Made by a program: the position numbers and the translations under genes
Assembly (NCBI RefSeq): GCF_004345265.1
Contig: NZ_SLUM01000001.1
Span: 1-64,000 of the forward strand
DNA from: Allofournierella massiliensis
GTDB taxonomy: Bacteria; Bacillota; Clostridia; Oscillospirales; Ruminococcaceae
Length of the DNA: 64,000 nt
Reading direction: 5' to 3'
Shown here: positions 23,317 through 32,431 of the stretch, one piece after another
How positions within the stretch are numbered: position 1 is the first letter of the stretch
Layout: every line of letters begins with the position of its first letter
The notes under the pieces: model-generated
What the model saw: the letters and a program-made list of their open reading frames with translations, nothing else
What the model was told of the DNA's origin: nothing
Database searches by the model: none

Positions 23317-24513
23317 ATGAAGATCAATCATCAGCTCCGCGCGCTGTATTTTCTGGAAGCGGTGAGCGGATTCGGGCTTGCCCAGGTGATCTGGGTGGTG
23401 CTGCTGGCCGGGCGGGGCTTTTCGCTGGCCCAGATCGGGCTGGCCGAGGGGTTTTTCCATCTGGTGAGCCTTTTGTGTGAGGTGCCCAGCGGCATGGCGG
23501 CGGACTTGTTCGGCCGCAGGCGCACGCTGGCCGCCAGCATGGCCGTGCGGGCGCTGGCCTGCCTTGCCATGATCGCCAGCCGGGGCATCGGGGGCGTCTG
23601 CCTTGCCATGGGGCTTTCGGCCCTTTCCTACAATCTGATCAGCGGCACACGGGAGGCCATCACCTACGACAGCCTGCTGCAGGCGGGCCGGGCCGGGGAC
23701 TATGAACGGGTGGCCGGGCGAATGGGCGTTCTTTACCGGGCGTCCGCCGTGGGCTGTGCCCTCTGCGCCGGGGCGGCACTGGCTCTGGGCTGGCGGCTGG
23801 CCTACCTGACGGATTTTGCCGCCGCTCTGGCGGGGTTTGTGTTGGCGCTGGGGCTGGCGGAGCCGCCCCACGGGCAGGCTGCGCAGGGCACGATTCGGGA
23901 GTTCCGGCCCCGGCTGCGGCAGCATGTGGCCGAGACCGGTGTGTTTTTGCGCCAGAACCCGGCGGCGGTGGAAAAAATGCTGCTGGACGGCGCCTGCGGC
24001 TGCTGCGCCTATTTCGGGGGCCAGCTGTTGCAGCCTCGCCTGATGGAACTGGGCCTTCCTGCCGGGCTGCTGGGGCCGGTGCTGGCCCTGCTGCCGCTGG
24101 CGGGCGCGGCGGGTTCCGCGCTGGCCGGCCGGATGGGCGGGCGCTTTCGGTTTCGCAGTGTGGCGCTGCTGTGCGCGACGGGCATCGGGGGCAGCCTTGC
24201 GCTGGCCGGTGCGCCGGTGCTCAGTCTGGCACTGGCCGCCGGAGCCGCCGCCACCTTTTGGGACGGCGTGCTGGAGGTGAAGATGACCGCCCGCCTGAAC
24301 CGGGATTTCCCCAGCGACCGGCGGGCCACGCTGGTGAGTGTGCAGAGCATGGCGTACAGTCTGGTCATGCTGCCGGTGAGCCCGCTGGCGGGCGCACTGT
24401 GTGACAGGCTGGGCTATTCCGGCGGCATGGCGGCGCTGGGGCTTGGGTTGCTTTCGCTGGTGGCGGCGGGCATGGCCGCGCACCGTTGCAGAAAAGGGAG
24501 GAAACGGGAATGA
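23317..24513 (+). CDS. MFS transporter
   Basis: The 398-residue protein has about 12 hydrophobic segments and the MFS loop 2-3 signature GMAADLFGRRRTLA (about 57-70). It is a proton-driven exporter of unknown substrate, plausibly a drug or metabolite. I chose ATG 23317; a TTG eight codons upstream is less likely because it would lie inside the leader hairpin. It is followed by a coupled small membrane gene (ATGA overlap). The leader arrangement suggests induction at the level of transcription or translation. Confidence 0.85.
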   Translation: MKINHQLRALYFLEAVSGFGLAQVIWVVLLAGRGFSLAQIGLAEGFFHLVSLLCEVPSGMAADLFGRRRTLAASMAVRALACLAMIASRGIGGVCLAMGLSALSYNLISGTREAITYDSLLQAGRAGDYERVAGRMGVLYRASAVGCALCAGAALALGWRLAYLTDFAAALAGFVLALGLAEPPHGQAAQGTIREFRPRLRQHVAETGVFLRQNPAAVEKMLLDGACGCCAYFGGQLLQPRLMELGLPAGLLGPVLALLPLAGAAGSALAGRMGGRFRFRSVALLCATGIGGSLALAGAPVLSLALAAGAAATFWDGVLEVKMTARLNRDFPSDRRATLVSVQSMAYSLVMLPVSPLAGALCDRLGYSGGMAALGLGLLSLVAAGMAAHRCRKGRKRE

Positions 24514-24731
24514 ACTGGAAAAAACACGTCCGCACCGGGCTGAATCTGTTTATGGGCACCATGGCCGGGGTGTTTCTGGGCAGCAGCCTGTACACCTGCT
24601 GGGAACGGGTGGCGCGGCCGGGGCTTTACGCCATGATGAGCGCACCCTGGTACACCTCCATCCTGCTGCATGCCCTGGTCACGGCGGTGTGCATCGGTCT
24701 GGCACTGGTGGTCAGGCGGGCACTGCGCTGA
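24510..24731 (+). CDS. Small membrane protein, unknown
   Basis: This 73-residue protein has two hydrophobic segments (about 12-30 and 48-68). Its ATG overlaps the stop of the MFS gene by four bases and follows a GGGAGG site. It may assist the transporter, but this is only an inference from coupling; no family is recognised. Confidence 0.65.
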   Translation: MNWKKHVRTGLNLFMGTMAGVFLGSSLYTCWERVARPGLYAMMSAPWYTSILLHALVTAVCIGLALVVRRALR

Positions 24732-24750
24732 GCATCCTCATATAAAAAAG

Positions 24751-24809
24751 AAAACAGAACCGCCGCGCCGCTCCAGGGGAAAGAATGGAGCGGTGCGGCG
24801 GTCTGTTTT
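24751..24809 (+). terminator. Terminator after the MFS operon
   Basis: AAAACAGA-CCGCCGC-CCGCTCCA pairs with TGGAGCGG-GCGGCGG-CTGTTTT through a long stem with single mismatches. Confidence 0.88.
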
Positions 24810-24863
24810 GGGTGTTTGGGTGTTGCGGGAAAACACGGACAAGGGAAACGCCGCGTCAGGGCA

Positions 24864-26810
24864 TTACAGAGCCTTGGCGGTCTCGTAGCCGGCGCCGATG
24901 GCGTCCTTGATGGTGCCAACCTTGTTGGCGTCACCGATCAGGTGGTAGCTGGCTCCGGCAGCCTTCAGCATCTCCTCCAGCGCCGGGTCGGCCTTGTAGC
25001 CCATGGCCAGAACCAGAGTGTCCGCGTCGGCAATGCAGTGCTGCTGGCCGTCTTTGGTGTACCAGATGCTCGATTCGTCCACCTTCTCCACCTTGGCGCC
25101 GCAGATCATCTGCACGCCCTTGGCCATCATGCGCTGCACCAGCAGGCTGCGGCCCGGGCCGGACTCGCTGGCCATCACGCCGGGAGCCATTTCCAGCAGG
25201 GTGATCTCCCGGTTGCGGGGATACAGATCGTTCACCAGCGGGGCCAGGTAGTCGGCGGTCTCGCAGCCCACCGAGCCGCCGCCGATCACAACGATCTTAC
25301 GGCCGGGGAAGGCGCGGCCCGCCAGCACGTCGTCGGCGGTCATCCACTGCTTGAAGCCGGTGAAGGCAGGCACCACAATGGGCTGTGCGCCCGCGCCGGC
25401 GATCACCTCCCAGCCCTTGAACTCGCCCTCCAGCATGGCTTTGTCCACGGCGCAGTTCAGGCGTACCTCCACGCCCGCGCCCTCCAGACGGCGGGCCATG
25501 TACTGAATCAGGCGGGTCAGATCCTGCTTGGCGATGGGCACCGCGGCAATGCGCATCAGGCCGCCCAGCTCGGCTTCCTTCTCGCACAGCACCACATGGT
25601 GGCCCCGCTTTGCGGCCACAAAGGCGGCTTCCATGCCGGCGGGGCCGCTGCCGATCACCAGCACGTTCTTCTTTTCGGCGGCGGGGGCCAGGGTGTCCTC
25701 ATTCTCCAGCTCGAAGGAGGGGTTCACGGTGCAGGCCACCCGCTTGCCGAACATGATGCCGTTCAGGCAGCGCAGGCAGCCGATGCAGGGGCGGATGTCG
25801 TCGGCCTTTTCGGCGGCCACCTTGTTGGCAAACTCCGGGTCGCACAGGTTGGCGCGGCCGATCATGCAGATGTCCGCCTTGCCGTTGGCGATCAGTTCCT
25901 CGGCAATCCAGGGCTCGGTGATGCGGCCCACAGTGGCCACCGGGATGGACACATACTTCTTGATCTCGGCGGCGGTGGCGGCATGGGAGCCCATGGGGGT
26001 GCCGGGGGCGGGGATGGAGCTGCCGCGGGCGATGGTGGTGCCGCCGGAAACGTGCAGGAAGTCCACACCGGCCTTTTCCAGCTGCTTGGCCACATAGATC
26101 ATGTCGTTCAGGTTCAGGCCGCCGTCGGTGTACTCGCTGCCGGAGATGCGCACGTCGATGATGAAGTTCTTGCCGCAGACCCGGCGAACCTCCTCGATCA
26201 CCTCCAGCGTCAGGCGCAGGCGGTGGTCGATGTCGCCGCCGTATTCATCGGTGCGCTTGTTGTACAGGGGGGACAGGAAGCCGCCCAGCAGGCCGTGGGC
26301 GTGGGCCGCGTGAATCTCCACACCGTCGGCGCCGGCGATCTGGGCGCGCTTTGCGGCCTCGCCGAACTGGCGGATGATCACCTTCAGCTCCTCTTTTGTC
26401 ACGGCGCGGGGCGCCTCCCTGGCGTAGTAGGGGCCCACGTTGGAGGGGGCGATCAGCCGGGGCGTGCCGGGCAGGGGGAAGGCCATGTGGGCCGGGTGGA
26501 ACAGCTGGGGCAGAATCTTCGCGCCGTACTCGTGCACGCCGTCCGCCAGCTTCTTCCAGCCGGGGATGAAGGAATCGTCGTAGATGCACATGTCGCCGGG
26601 CAGGTAGCAGTAGGTGGGCTCCACGGTCACCACCTCGGTGACGAACAGACCCACGCCGCCCTTTGCACGGGCCTTGTAGTGCTCCACCAGCTCGTCGGTC
26701 ACATAGCCCTTATCCGCCAGATTGGTGGACAGGGGCGGCATGAAGATGCGGTTTTTCACGGTGGTCTCGCCAATCTTGATGGGCGAGAGCAGATGCTCGT
26801 ATTTGCTCAT
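24864..26810 (-). CDS. Old-yellow-enzyme type NADH:flavin oxidoreductase / enoate reductase
   Basis: The 648-residue protein joins an FMN TIM barrel (1-335; GVEIHAAHAHGLLGGFLSP at 164-181), a [4Fe-4S] site (Cys342, Cys345, Cys348, Cys360) and a C-terminal FAD/NADH part (GSGPAG at 387-392; IGGGSVGCETADYL later). The layout is that of 2,4-dienoyl-CoA reductase, BaiCD-type and enoate reductases, which reduce activated C=C bonds with NADH. The substrate is unknown; the nearby AraC gene may control it. I start at the ATG at 26810, 8 bases after AAGGAG; a start six codons upstream is less likely. Confidence 0.92.
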   Translation of the reverse strand: MSKYEHLLSPIKIGETTVKNRIFMPPLSTNLADKGYVTDELVEHYKARAKGGVGLFVTEVVTVEPTYCYLPGDMCIYDDSFIPGWKKLADGVHEYGAKILPQLFHPAHMAFPLPGTPRLIAPSNVGPYYAREAPRAVTKEELKVIIRQFGEAAKRAQIAGADGVEIHAAHAHGLLGGFLSPLYNKRTDEYGGDIDHRLRLTLEVIEEVRRVCGKNFIIDVRISGSEYTDGGLNLNDMIYVAKQLEKAGVDFLHVSGGTTIARGSSIPAPGTPMGSHAATAAEIKKYVSIPVATVGRITEPWIAEELIANGKADICMIGRANLCDPEFANKVAAEKADDIRPCIGCLRCLNGIMFGKRVACTVNPSFELENEDTLAPAAEKKNVLVIGSGPAGMEAAFVAAKRGHHVVLCEKEAELGGLMRIAAVPIAKQDLTRLIQYMARRLEGAGVEVRLNCAVDKAMLEGEFKGWEVIAGAGAQPIVVPAFTGFKQWMTADDVLAGRAFPGRKIVVIGGGSVGCETADYLAPLVNDLYPRNREITLLEMAPGVMASESGPGRSLLVQRMMAKGVQMICGAKVEKVDESSIWYTKDGQQHCIADADTLVLAMGYKADPALEEMLKAAGASYHLIGDANKVGTIKDAIGAGYETAKAL

Positions 26811-26884
26811 GGCCAAACTCCTTCTCATGGGGCATCGGGCGGGGCCGCTGGCCCGCCGTGCCGGTTCCTTGTTTCAATGGCCAC

Positions 26885-26890
26885 ATTATA
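26885..26890 (-). promoter_or_regulatory. -10 box upstream of the enoate reductase gene
   Basis: TATAAT on the minus strand about 75 bases before the start codon. No convincing -35 box is seen at 17 bases, so an activator such as the adjacent AraC protein may be needed. Confidence 0.5.
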
Positions 26891-26990
26891 GCACGGTGGG
26901 GCGGCCAAAAGCCCGTGCGCTGGTTGCCATCAACGGCGGGATTTTGTTAGAAGTTTGTCAGCCGGAGCCATAAAACTGCCGACAAAAGAC

Positions 26991-27038
26991 AAAAAATGCC
27001 TGTTTTGACGTGGTTAAACGTTAAAACAGGCGTTTTTT
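26991..27038 (-). terminator. Terminator after the AraC gene
   Basis: AAAAAATGCCTGTTTT and AAAACAGGCGTTTTTT form a long stem; runs of A and T on both sides make it work in both directions. Confidence 0.85.
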
Positions 27039-27072
27039 GTTCTGAAAATGGAGCGGCGGGGAAAACCGGCTT

Positions 27073-28146
27073 TCAATTCTTCGTGGGGGTAAACTCCACC
27101 ACCAGTTTGCCCGCCTGCTGGGTGAGGGCGGCGGGGCCGTCGCTCTCGCACACCACCGCTTCGCCCCGGCGCAGGATGGTAAGGCCCGGCGCCTGATGGA
27201 TGGTCTGGTCCGGCAGGCGCAGCAGGTGATCCAGCAGGGCCAGATGGGCCGCGTCCAGCCGCATTTTCTGGTCCGCGCCGGTCTCGCTGTACCGCAGGTT
27301 CTGCAAAAACCGCTTGCGGTAGACGCTGGGCAGAATGCCGTACATCTCCTTAAAGGCGGCGGCGTAGGCCTTGGCGCTGGGCATGCCGCAGTCCAGCGCC
27401 AAGGCCTCGATGCTCTCTTTGCCCTCTAAAAGGGCCTCCAGCGAGGCCCGCACCCGCACATAGGAAAGGTATTTTACAAAGGGCAGGCCGATGTGTTTGG
27501 TGAACAGCTTGGAGGTATAGGACACGCTGAAGGCCAGCTCTTTGGCCACGTCCTCCAGATGGATGTCCTGCCGGAAGTTCCGGTTGATGAACCGGATGGC
27601 CCGGCGGGAGCTTTCGTGCAATGGCGATTGCAGCGGGATGGACTCCATGGGCCGTCTGGCCCCGCTGGCGCACAGGTCCGCCAGCTCCATCATCCGGGCG
27701 TTCAGCTGAAACAGGCTGTGCTCCGGCTGGGTGAGCAGCCGCAGCAGCCGGCCCAGCGTCTGGCGCAGCCGGCCCAGCAGGGGGGCGTTTTCCGCTTCGG
27801 TGCACACCATGGTGGAGAACAGGCCGTCCACCTGGCCCACCAGCGCCTCGGGCATCCGCTCGAAATCGATGTGCACCGTGAGAATCACGCTGGCCGCGCT
27901 GTTTTCCGCGTCGGGGGCCTTGCGGATCATGTGGATCTCCCCGGGGGCGATGAGGGCCAGTTCATGGCGGTTCAGCAGGTGGGAAAAGCCCTCGGTGATC
28001 ACCTCATACCGCCCTTCCAGCACGTAGGAAAGCTCCAGACTGGTCTGCTGGCTGAACACCTGCCGGTCAAAGCCGTTGATGCTCAGGCTCAGAGGGTGGC
28101 CGAACTTCTGGCCGGAAAAATCGTAATAGGCGTTCATGTTCTGCAT
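27073..28146 (-). CDS. AraC-family transcriptional regulator
   Basis: The 357-residue protein has an N-terminal cupin-like sensing domain (about 15-100: SYVLEGRYEVITEG, LALIAPGEIHMI) and two helix-turn-helix units (about 180-280, HESSRRAIRFINRNFRQDIHLEDVAKELAFSVSYTSKLFTKH and GMPSAKAYAAAFKEMYGILPSVYRK). About 75 further residues follow, longer than usual for the family. It lies upstream of the enoate reductase gene on the same strand and may regulate it. Confidence 0.9.
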   Translation of the reverse strand: MQNMNAYYDFSGQKFGHPLSLSINGFDRQVFSQQTSLELSYVLEGRYEVITEGFSHLLNRHELALIAPGEIHMIRKAPDAENSAASVILTVHIDFERMPEALVGQVDGLFSTMVCTEAENAPLLGRLRQTLGRLLRLLTQPEHSLFQLNARMMELADLCASGARRPMESIPLQSPLHESSRRAIRFINRNFRQDIHLEDVAKELAFSVSYTSKLFTKHIGLPFVKYLSYVRVRASLEALLEGKESIEALALDCGMPSAKAYAAAFKEMYGILPSVYRKRFLQNLRYSETGADQKMRLDAAHLALLDHLLRLPDQTIHQAPGLTILRRGEAVVCESDGPAALTQQAGKLVVEFTPTKN

Positions 28147-28198
28147 GGCGGTCCCCCCCTTTTTTATAACGAATCAATGCGGAACAGTGGGCGCGGCA

Positions 28199-29074
28199 TC
28201 AGCGGCCGCTGTCTGCAAAAATGGTGCCCAGATCGTATAAAATGTCGTGGGGCAGCATGCCGTACTGGCCCAGCCGGGTGGCGCACCGGTCGGCGGCGGC
28301 TCCGTGCAGCCACACCGCGCACACCGCTGCATACAGCGGGTCCAGCCCCTGACCCAGAAAGGCCGCGGTCATGCCGGCCAGAATGTCGCCGCTGCCGCCC
28401 CGGGAAAGCCCCGGGTTGCCGGTGGTGTTGCAGAATACCTCGCCCTGCGGCCCGGCCACGATGGTCCGGTGGCCCTTCAGCACCACCACGCACCGGTTGG
28501 CCCGGGCATAGCCGGCGGCCACGCTCTCCCGGCTGGCGTTGATCTCGGCGGTGGTCACCCCGCACAGCCGGGCCATCTCGCCGGGGTGGGGGGTGATGAT
28601 CAGGGGCAGGTTTGCGGGCCGGGGTAGGCTTTCCATGGCCGCGGCGGCGTTCAGGCCGTCCGCGTCCAGCACCAGCGGGCAGCCCGCGCTTTCGCCCAGC
28701 TGCTCCAGAAGGGCGGCGGTGCCCGGCGTGTTGCCAAGGCCCGGGCCGAAGAGCATCGCGTCCGAGCCCCGGGCGGCCTGCAGGATGCGCTCGCCCTCGG
28801 CCGGGTCGATGCCGCCGTCCTCGCCGGTGCGGCAGGGCAGGAACACCGCCTCCGGGCAGCGGGCTCCCACCCCCTGCAGTACCGGCTCGATGGATGCCAG
28901 CGTGAGCACACCGGCGCCGGCGCGCAGCGCGCCCTCCACCGCCAGCGCCGCCGCGCCCCGATACTGGTTGCAGCCGCACACGCACAAAAGCTTTCCGTAG
29001 CTGCCCTTGTGGCTGTCCGGCTTGCGGGCGGGCAGATGCTCAAACACCAGACTGGCTGTGATTTCCTTTGCCAT
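28199..29074 (-). CDS. nnrD: ADP-dependent NAD(P)H-hydrate dehydratase
   Basis: The 291-residue protein matches the C-terminal (YjeF_C / carbohydrate-kinase-like) domain: GSYGKLLCVCGCNQYRGAA (24-42), the TPHPGE loop (161-166) and the catalytic GGSGDILAG (226-234) with Asp230. It dehydrates damaged NAD(P)H hydrates back to NAD(P)H, using ADP. The N-terminal epimerase domain found in many fused homologues is absent, so the epimerase, if present, is encoded elsewhere. The ATG follows AGGGAGG at 9 bases. Confidence 0.92.
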   Translation of the reverse strand: MAKEITASLVFEHLPARKPDSHKGSYGKLLCVCGCNQYRGAAALAVEGALRAGAGVLTLASIEPVLQGVGARCPEAVFLPCRTGEDGGIDPAEGERILQAARGSDAMLFGPGLGNTPGTAALLEQLGESAGCPLVLDADGLNAAAAMESLPRPANLPLIITPHPGEMARLCGVTTAEINASRESVAAGYARANRCVVVLKGHRTIVAGPQGEVFCNTTGNPGLSRGGSGDILAGMTAAFLGQGLDPLYAAVCAVWLHGAAADRCATRLGQYGMLPHDILYDLGTIFADSGR

Positions 29075-29203
29075 ACGGGTTTCCTCCCTTTTTGCCCGGC
29101 GGCATGGCCGGGCGGATGGATTTGTGGTATCATTTCTATAAGGTTATTATACTACACCGCCCGCCGGGCGGCAAAGAGAGACAAGGCAAAGGAGTGTGGG
29201 CCC

Positions 29204-29908
29204 ATGAACCGGCAGCTGGAGGATTTGATCGCAAAGAGCAACAATATTGTGTTTTTCGGGGGCGCGGGGGTGAGCACCGAGAGCGGCATCCCGGATTTCC
29301 GCAGCGTGGACGGTTTGTACAACCAGCAGTGGAAGTACCCGCCGGAACAGATCATCAGCCGCAGCTTTTTTGAAGCGAATCCGGAGGAATTCTACCGGTT
29401 TTACCGGGCCAAGCTGATCGTGAAGGACGCCCGGCCCAACGCCGCCCATCTGCGGCTGGCCAGACTTGAGGCTCAGGGCAGGCTGAAGGCGGTGATCACC
29501 CAGAACATCGACGGGCTGCATCAGGCGGCGGGCAGCAAAAACGTGCTGGAGCTGCACGGCAGCACCCTGCGCAACTACTGCACCCGGTGCGGCAAATTCT
29601 ACCCGGTGGAGTTCATTGCCGAAAGCGAGGGCGTGCCCCGGTGTGAATGCGGCGGCATCGTGAAGCCGGACGTGGTGCTGTATGAGGAATCGCTGGATCA
29701 GAAGGTACTGACCCGGGCGGTGCATGCGCTGGAGGCAGCGGATCTTCTGATCGTGGGCGGCACCAGCCTTGCGGTGTATCCGGCGGCGGGCCTTTTGCGC
29801 TATTACGGCGGAAGGGAACTGGTGGTCATCAACATGACCCCCACCCCGGCAGACAGGATGGCCACCCTGTGCATCCAGCAGCCCATCGGTCAGGTTTTTG
29901 GAGAATGA
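29204..29908 (+). CDS. NAD-dependent protein deacylase (SIR2 family)
   Basis: The 234-residue sirtuin has GAGVSTESGIPDFRS (20-34), QNIDGLH (100-106), catalytic His118 in LELHGS and four zinc ligands Cys126, Cys129, Cys147 and Cys149. It removes acyl groups from lysines and consumes NAD. The zinc pair CEC is closer spaced than the usual Cx2C but appears complete. AAAGGAG lies about 9 bases upstream of the ATG. It is divergent from nnrD. Confidence 0.94.
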   Translation: MNRQLEDLIAKSNNIVFFGGAGVSTESGIPDFRSVDGLYNQQWKYPPEQIISRSFFEANPEEFYRFYRAKLIVKDARPNAAHLRLARLEAQGRLKAVITQNIDGLHQAAGSKNVLELHGSTLRNYCTRCGKFYPVEFIAESEGVPRCECGGIVKPDVVLYEESLDQKVLTRAVHALEAADLLIVGGTSLAVYPAAGLLRYYGGRELVVINMTPTPADRMATLCIQQPIGQVFGE

Positions 29909-29962
29909 GATAGAATTATTCAATAAAAAGAGAAAAAATCATTAAAAACAGACAAAAAACAG

Positions 29963-29992
29963 TTGCAACAGCCCCCGCTCTGCTGGTATAGT
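29963..29992 (+). promoter_or_regulatory. Promoter of the HAD-like gene
   Basis: TTGCAA (29963-29968), 18 bases, TATAGT (29987-29992). A leader of about 125 bases with GC-rich pairing follows before the start codon at 30124. Confidence 0.6.
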
Positions 29993-30123
29993 TAAGTTAT
30001 AAAGAATTTTACCCGGCGCGGATAAGTTAAGGCAGTCCCGCAGAATTTCAGGCGGCGGAGCGCGTCTGAGGCGTTCGCCGTGAATGGTGCGGTGTTGCCT
30101 GAGAAAAAATTGGGGGCGTTGTT

Positions 30124-30645
30124 ATGGAACGGACACAGAAGATCCCGCCGAAGGCGAGGGCGTTCATGGTCTGCCTTCTGGGCGCGGAATATGCGCTGGA
30201 TGCTGCCCGCGGCCAGGTGTTCGACGGGGTGAAGGCCTGCCTGGAGCGGATGCGCATCGTGGCGGACATTGTGCTGCTCACCAATCTGAACGTACGCTCG
30301 GCATACAGCGAATGGAATTTCCATGGCCTGCCCCCCTGCACGGCGATGTGCATCAAGCGGCGGGAGCTGGCCCACTGCGTGAGCGAGCTGCTGACCCGCG
30401 GCTACGACCGCCAGAAGGTTCTGGTGGTGGGCTTCGGGCCCCAGTGCCTTGCGGCGGCGGAGAAAAACGGGGTGCTGTTTTACCCCATTCTGCCGGAGCA
30501 GGAGGCCATGAGCTGGCACTCGCTGGAGGAGGAAGCCCTGCCAAAGCTGCTGCACGGCACCTATGCGGGCGACTACCAGCGGCGGCTGATGGCCCGCCAC
30601 ACCGCGGCCATGATTCAGGCAGGCGGCGAAACGCCCGGAGACTGA
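30124..30645 (+). CDS. Degenerate HAD-like protein, function unknown
   Basis: The 173-residue protein resembles the core of a haloacid-dehalogenase fold: a strand ending in LLTN (about 52-55, like motif II), a basic helix, and VLVVGFGPQCLAAAEKNGVLFYPI (about 99-122), which looks like motif IV. The motif I aspartates (DxD) are replaced (MVCLLGAEYALD) and the usual GD pair in motif IV is GF, so it is probably not a phosphatase. The match is weak and made by eye. It is preceded by a promoter and ends at a terminator that carries a fragment of the 280-bp repeat. Confidence 0.45.
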   Translation: MERTQKIPPKARAFMVCLLGAEYALDAARGQVFDGVKACLERMRIVADIVLLTNLNVRSAYSEWNFHGLPPCTAMCIKRRELAHCVSELLTRGYDRQKVLVVGFGPQCLAAAEKNGVLFYPILPEQEAMSWHSLEEEALPKLLHGTYAGDYQRRLMARHTAAMIQAGGETPGD

Positions 30646-30656
30646 TACCAAAACAC

Positions 30657-30700
30657 AAAAGGAGCGTTCTCAGCCGGTGTGGCATAAGAACGCTCCTTTT
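30657..30700. terminator. Bidirectional terminator with a repeat-end fragment in its loop
   Basis: AAAAGGAGCGTTCT (30657-30670) and AGAACGCTCCTTTT (30687-30700) form a perfect 14-bp stem between convergent genes. The loop plus the start of the 3' arm (30672-30690) reads AGCCGGTGTGGCATAAGAA, identical to the terminal 19 bases of the 280-bp element on the minus strand (11271-11289). Confidence 0.88.
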
Positions 30701-30719
30701 TGCTGCTCAGATTCTGGAC

Positions 30720-31229
30720 TCAGCTGGTCTGCTGCACCCGCACCATGAAGAAGTAGCGCACCGAGCCGCGCCAGCCGAAGCCCGCTTCCACCTGATAGAG
30801 ATACAGGCCCGGCGCACTGGGGCTGATGATCTGGCCGTCGCTCACGTCCGCCAGCTCCACAAAGTTTTCCAGCGCATCGTCCGACGCACGCTGGATGCGC
30901 AGGGTTTTGGGCGGCAGCGAGAAGCTGATGTCCAGCACGCTGTTGGGGGCAAGATCCACCGGATACAGCTGCTCGCGCAGGGTGGCGCTGGTGTAGGTGG
31001 GGGTATCCTTGGCCACGGTGGTGAAGAAGTTCCACTCGTATCCGGCCCGGAACACCATTTTATCGTTCAGGTTCACATCCCCGTTCACCGTGATGGTGAT
31101 GGTGGGCAGGGCCTGCTCCGGGTCCTTTACGTCCATATTTTCCCGAATCAGCACCGTGATGATGATGGCCACGGTCATGAGCACCGCGCCCAGCAGCAGC
31201 TTGCGGATCACAAGCTTTGGCGTATACAT
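30720..31229 (-). CDS. Membrane-anchored protein of unknown function
   Basis: The 169-residue protein has one N-terminal membrane anchor (about 8-28, IRKLLLGAVLMTVAIIITVLI) and an exported beta-rich domain that probably has an immunoglobulin-like fold (ITITVNGDVNLNDKMVF, LYLYQVEAGFGWRGSVRYFF). No family is recognised. ATG 31229 follows AAGGGGGG; longer readings through the opposite gene have no ribosome site. Confidence 0.65.
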   Translation of the reverse strand: MYTPKLVIRKLLLGAVLMTVAIIITVLIRENMDVKDPEQALPTITITVNGDVNLNDKMVFRAGYEWNFFTTVAKDTPTYTSATLREQLYPVDLAPNSVLDISFSLPPKTLRIQRASDDALENFVELADVSDGQIISPSAPGLYLYQVEAGFGWRGSVRYFFMVRVQQTS

Positions 31230-31409
31230 GGCAAAAGCCCCCCTTATCCACACCGGACAACCGGGCCCGGCAGATGGTTTCCTTTTCATTATATACGAAC
31301 CGGCGGCAAAAATCCAGCGGCGGGGCTTGAAGGGCCTGCCAAAAGCGGGTAAAATTACAAAAGAGACAAAAACGGGGCGGAAAGCGCCCCGGATACGGAG
31401 GCAGAATCG

Positions 31410-32369
31410 ATGAAAATTGTTGTGCTGGACAGCTACTGTGTACGCCCGGGCGATCTGGACTGGAGCCGGCTGCACGACCTGGCGGATGTGGTGGAGGAAT
31501 ACCCCCGCACCCCTCCCGAGCAGCTGGCCCAGCGGCTGCGGGATGCGGATTTTGCGGTGGACAACAAATGCTACATCGACGAGACGGTGCTGGCGGCCTG
31601 CCCGAAGCTGCGCTGGGTGGGGCTGATGTCCACCGGCATCGACAAGCTGGATCTGGACGCCTGCCACGCCCATGGGGTGGCGGTGGCCAACGTGCCGGGC
31701 TACTCCACCGAAAGCGTGGCCCAGCACACCTTTGCATTGCTGCTGGAGCTGGCCAACAGCATCGCCGGCCGGGATGCCAGCGTGCGGGACGGCTACTGGC
31801 AGGTGGATGTGCCGGAGCAGCACTACGGCATCCGCCCCCATTTTGAGCTGGCGGGCCGCACCTTCGGCGTGGTGGGCTACGGGGCCATCGGCCGGGCGGT
31901 GGCGCGCATTGCCCGGGGCTTTGGCATGCGGGTGCTGGTTTATACCCGCCATGTGAAGCCGGAATACGCCGCCGACGGGGTGGAGTTCGTGCCCTTTGAG
32001 CAATTGCTGGAGGACAGCGATGTGGTGAGTCTGCACTGCCCCGCCACCGCCGAGACCCGTGGCATGATCGATGAGGCGGCGCTGGCGGCCATGAAGCCGG
32101 GGGCGATTCTGCTGAACACCGCCCGGGGTGCGCTGGTGGACGAGGCGGCGGTGTGCGCCGCGCTGAAAAGCGGGCATTTGGGCTACTACGCCTCGGACGT
32201 GGCGGCCCATGAGCCGGTGCGCCCGAAGGACGGGCTGCTCCACTGCCCGAATGTGCTGATCACACCCCATGTGGCCTGGGCCACCGAAGAGGCGCTGGCC
32301 CGGCTGAGCGCCGAGGTGTGCGCCAATCTGGAAGCCTTTTTGCAGGGCAAAAAGCGCAACCTGGTATAA
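31410..32369 (+). CDS. D-2-hydroxyacid dehydrogenase
   Basis: The 319-residue NAD-dependent enzyme has GYGAIG (156-161) in the Rossmann fold and the catalytic Arg239 (NTARG), Glu268 (AAHEP) and His287 (TPHVAW). It interconverts a 2-keto acid and a D-2-hydroxy acid, most like glycerate/hydroxypyruvate reductases; the substrate is not certain. An ACGGAGG-like site precedes the ATG. The MATE transporter gene follows after 62 bases. Confidence 0.92.
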   Translation: MKIVVLDSYCVRPGDLDWSRLHDLADVVEEYPRTPPEQLAQRLRDADFAVDNKCYIDETVLAACPKLRWVGLMSTGIDKLDLDACHAHGVAVANVPGYSTESVAQHTFALLLELANSIAGRDASVRDGYWQVDVPEQHYGIRPHFELAGRTFGVVGYGAIGRAVARIARGFGMRVLVYTRHVKPEYAADGVEFVPFEQLLEDSDVVSLHCPATAETRGMIDEAALAAMKPGAILLNTARGALVDEAAVCAALKSGHLGYYASDVAAHEPVRPKDGLLHCPNVLITPHVAWATEEALARLSAEVCANLEAFLQGKKRNLV

Positions 32370-32431
32370 GGCGCCAGAACAAAAGAAAAAGCGGGGCCAG
32401 GCCCCCTGGCAAACGGAAAGGAGCGGGTGGC

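Noticed and set aside
24816-26891. Long plus-strand frame opposite the enoate reductase gene
   Set aside because: The minus strand has an FMN barrel, an iron-sulfur site and FAD motifs; the plus-strand frame has repetitive His/Gly/Ala/Val composition only.
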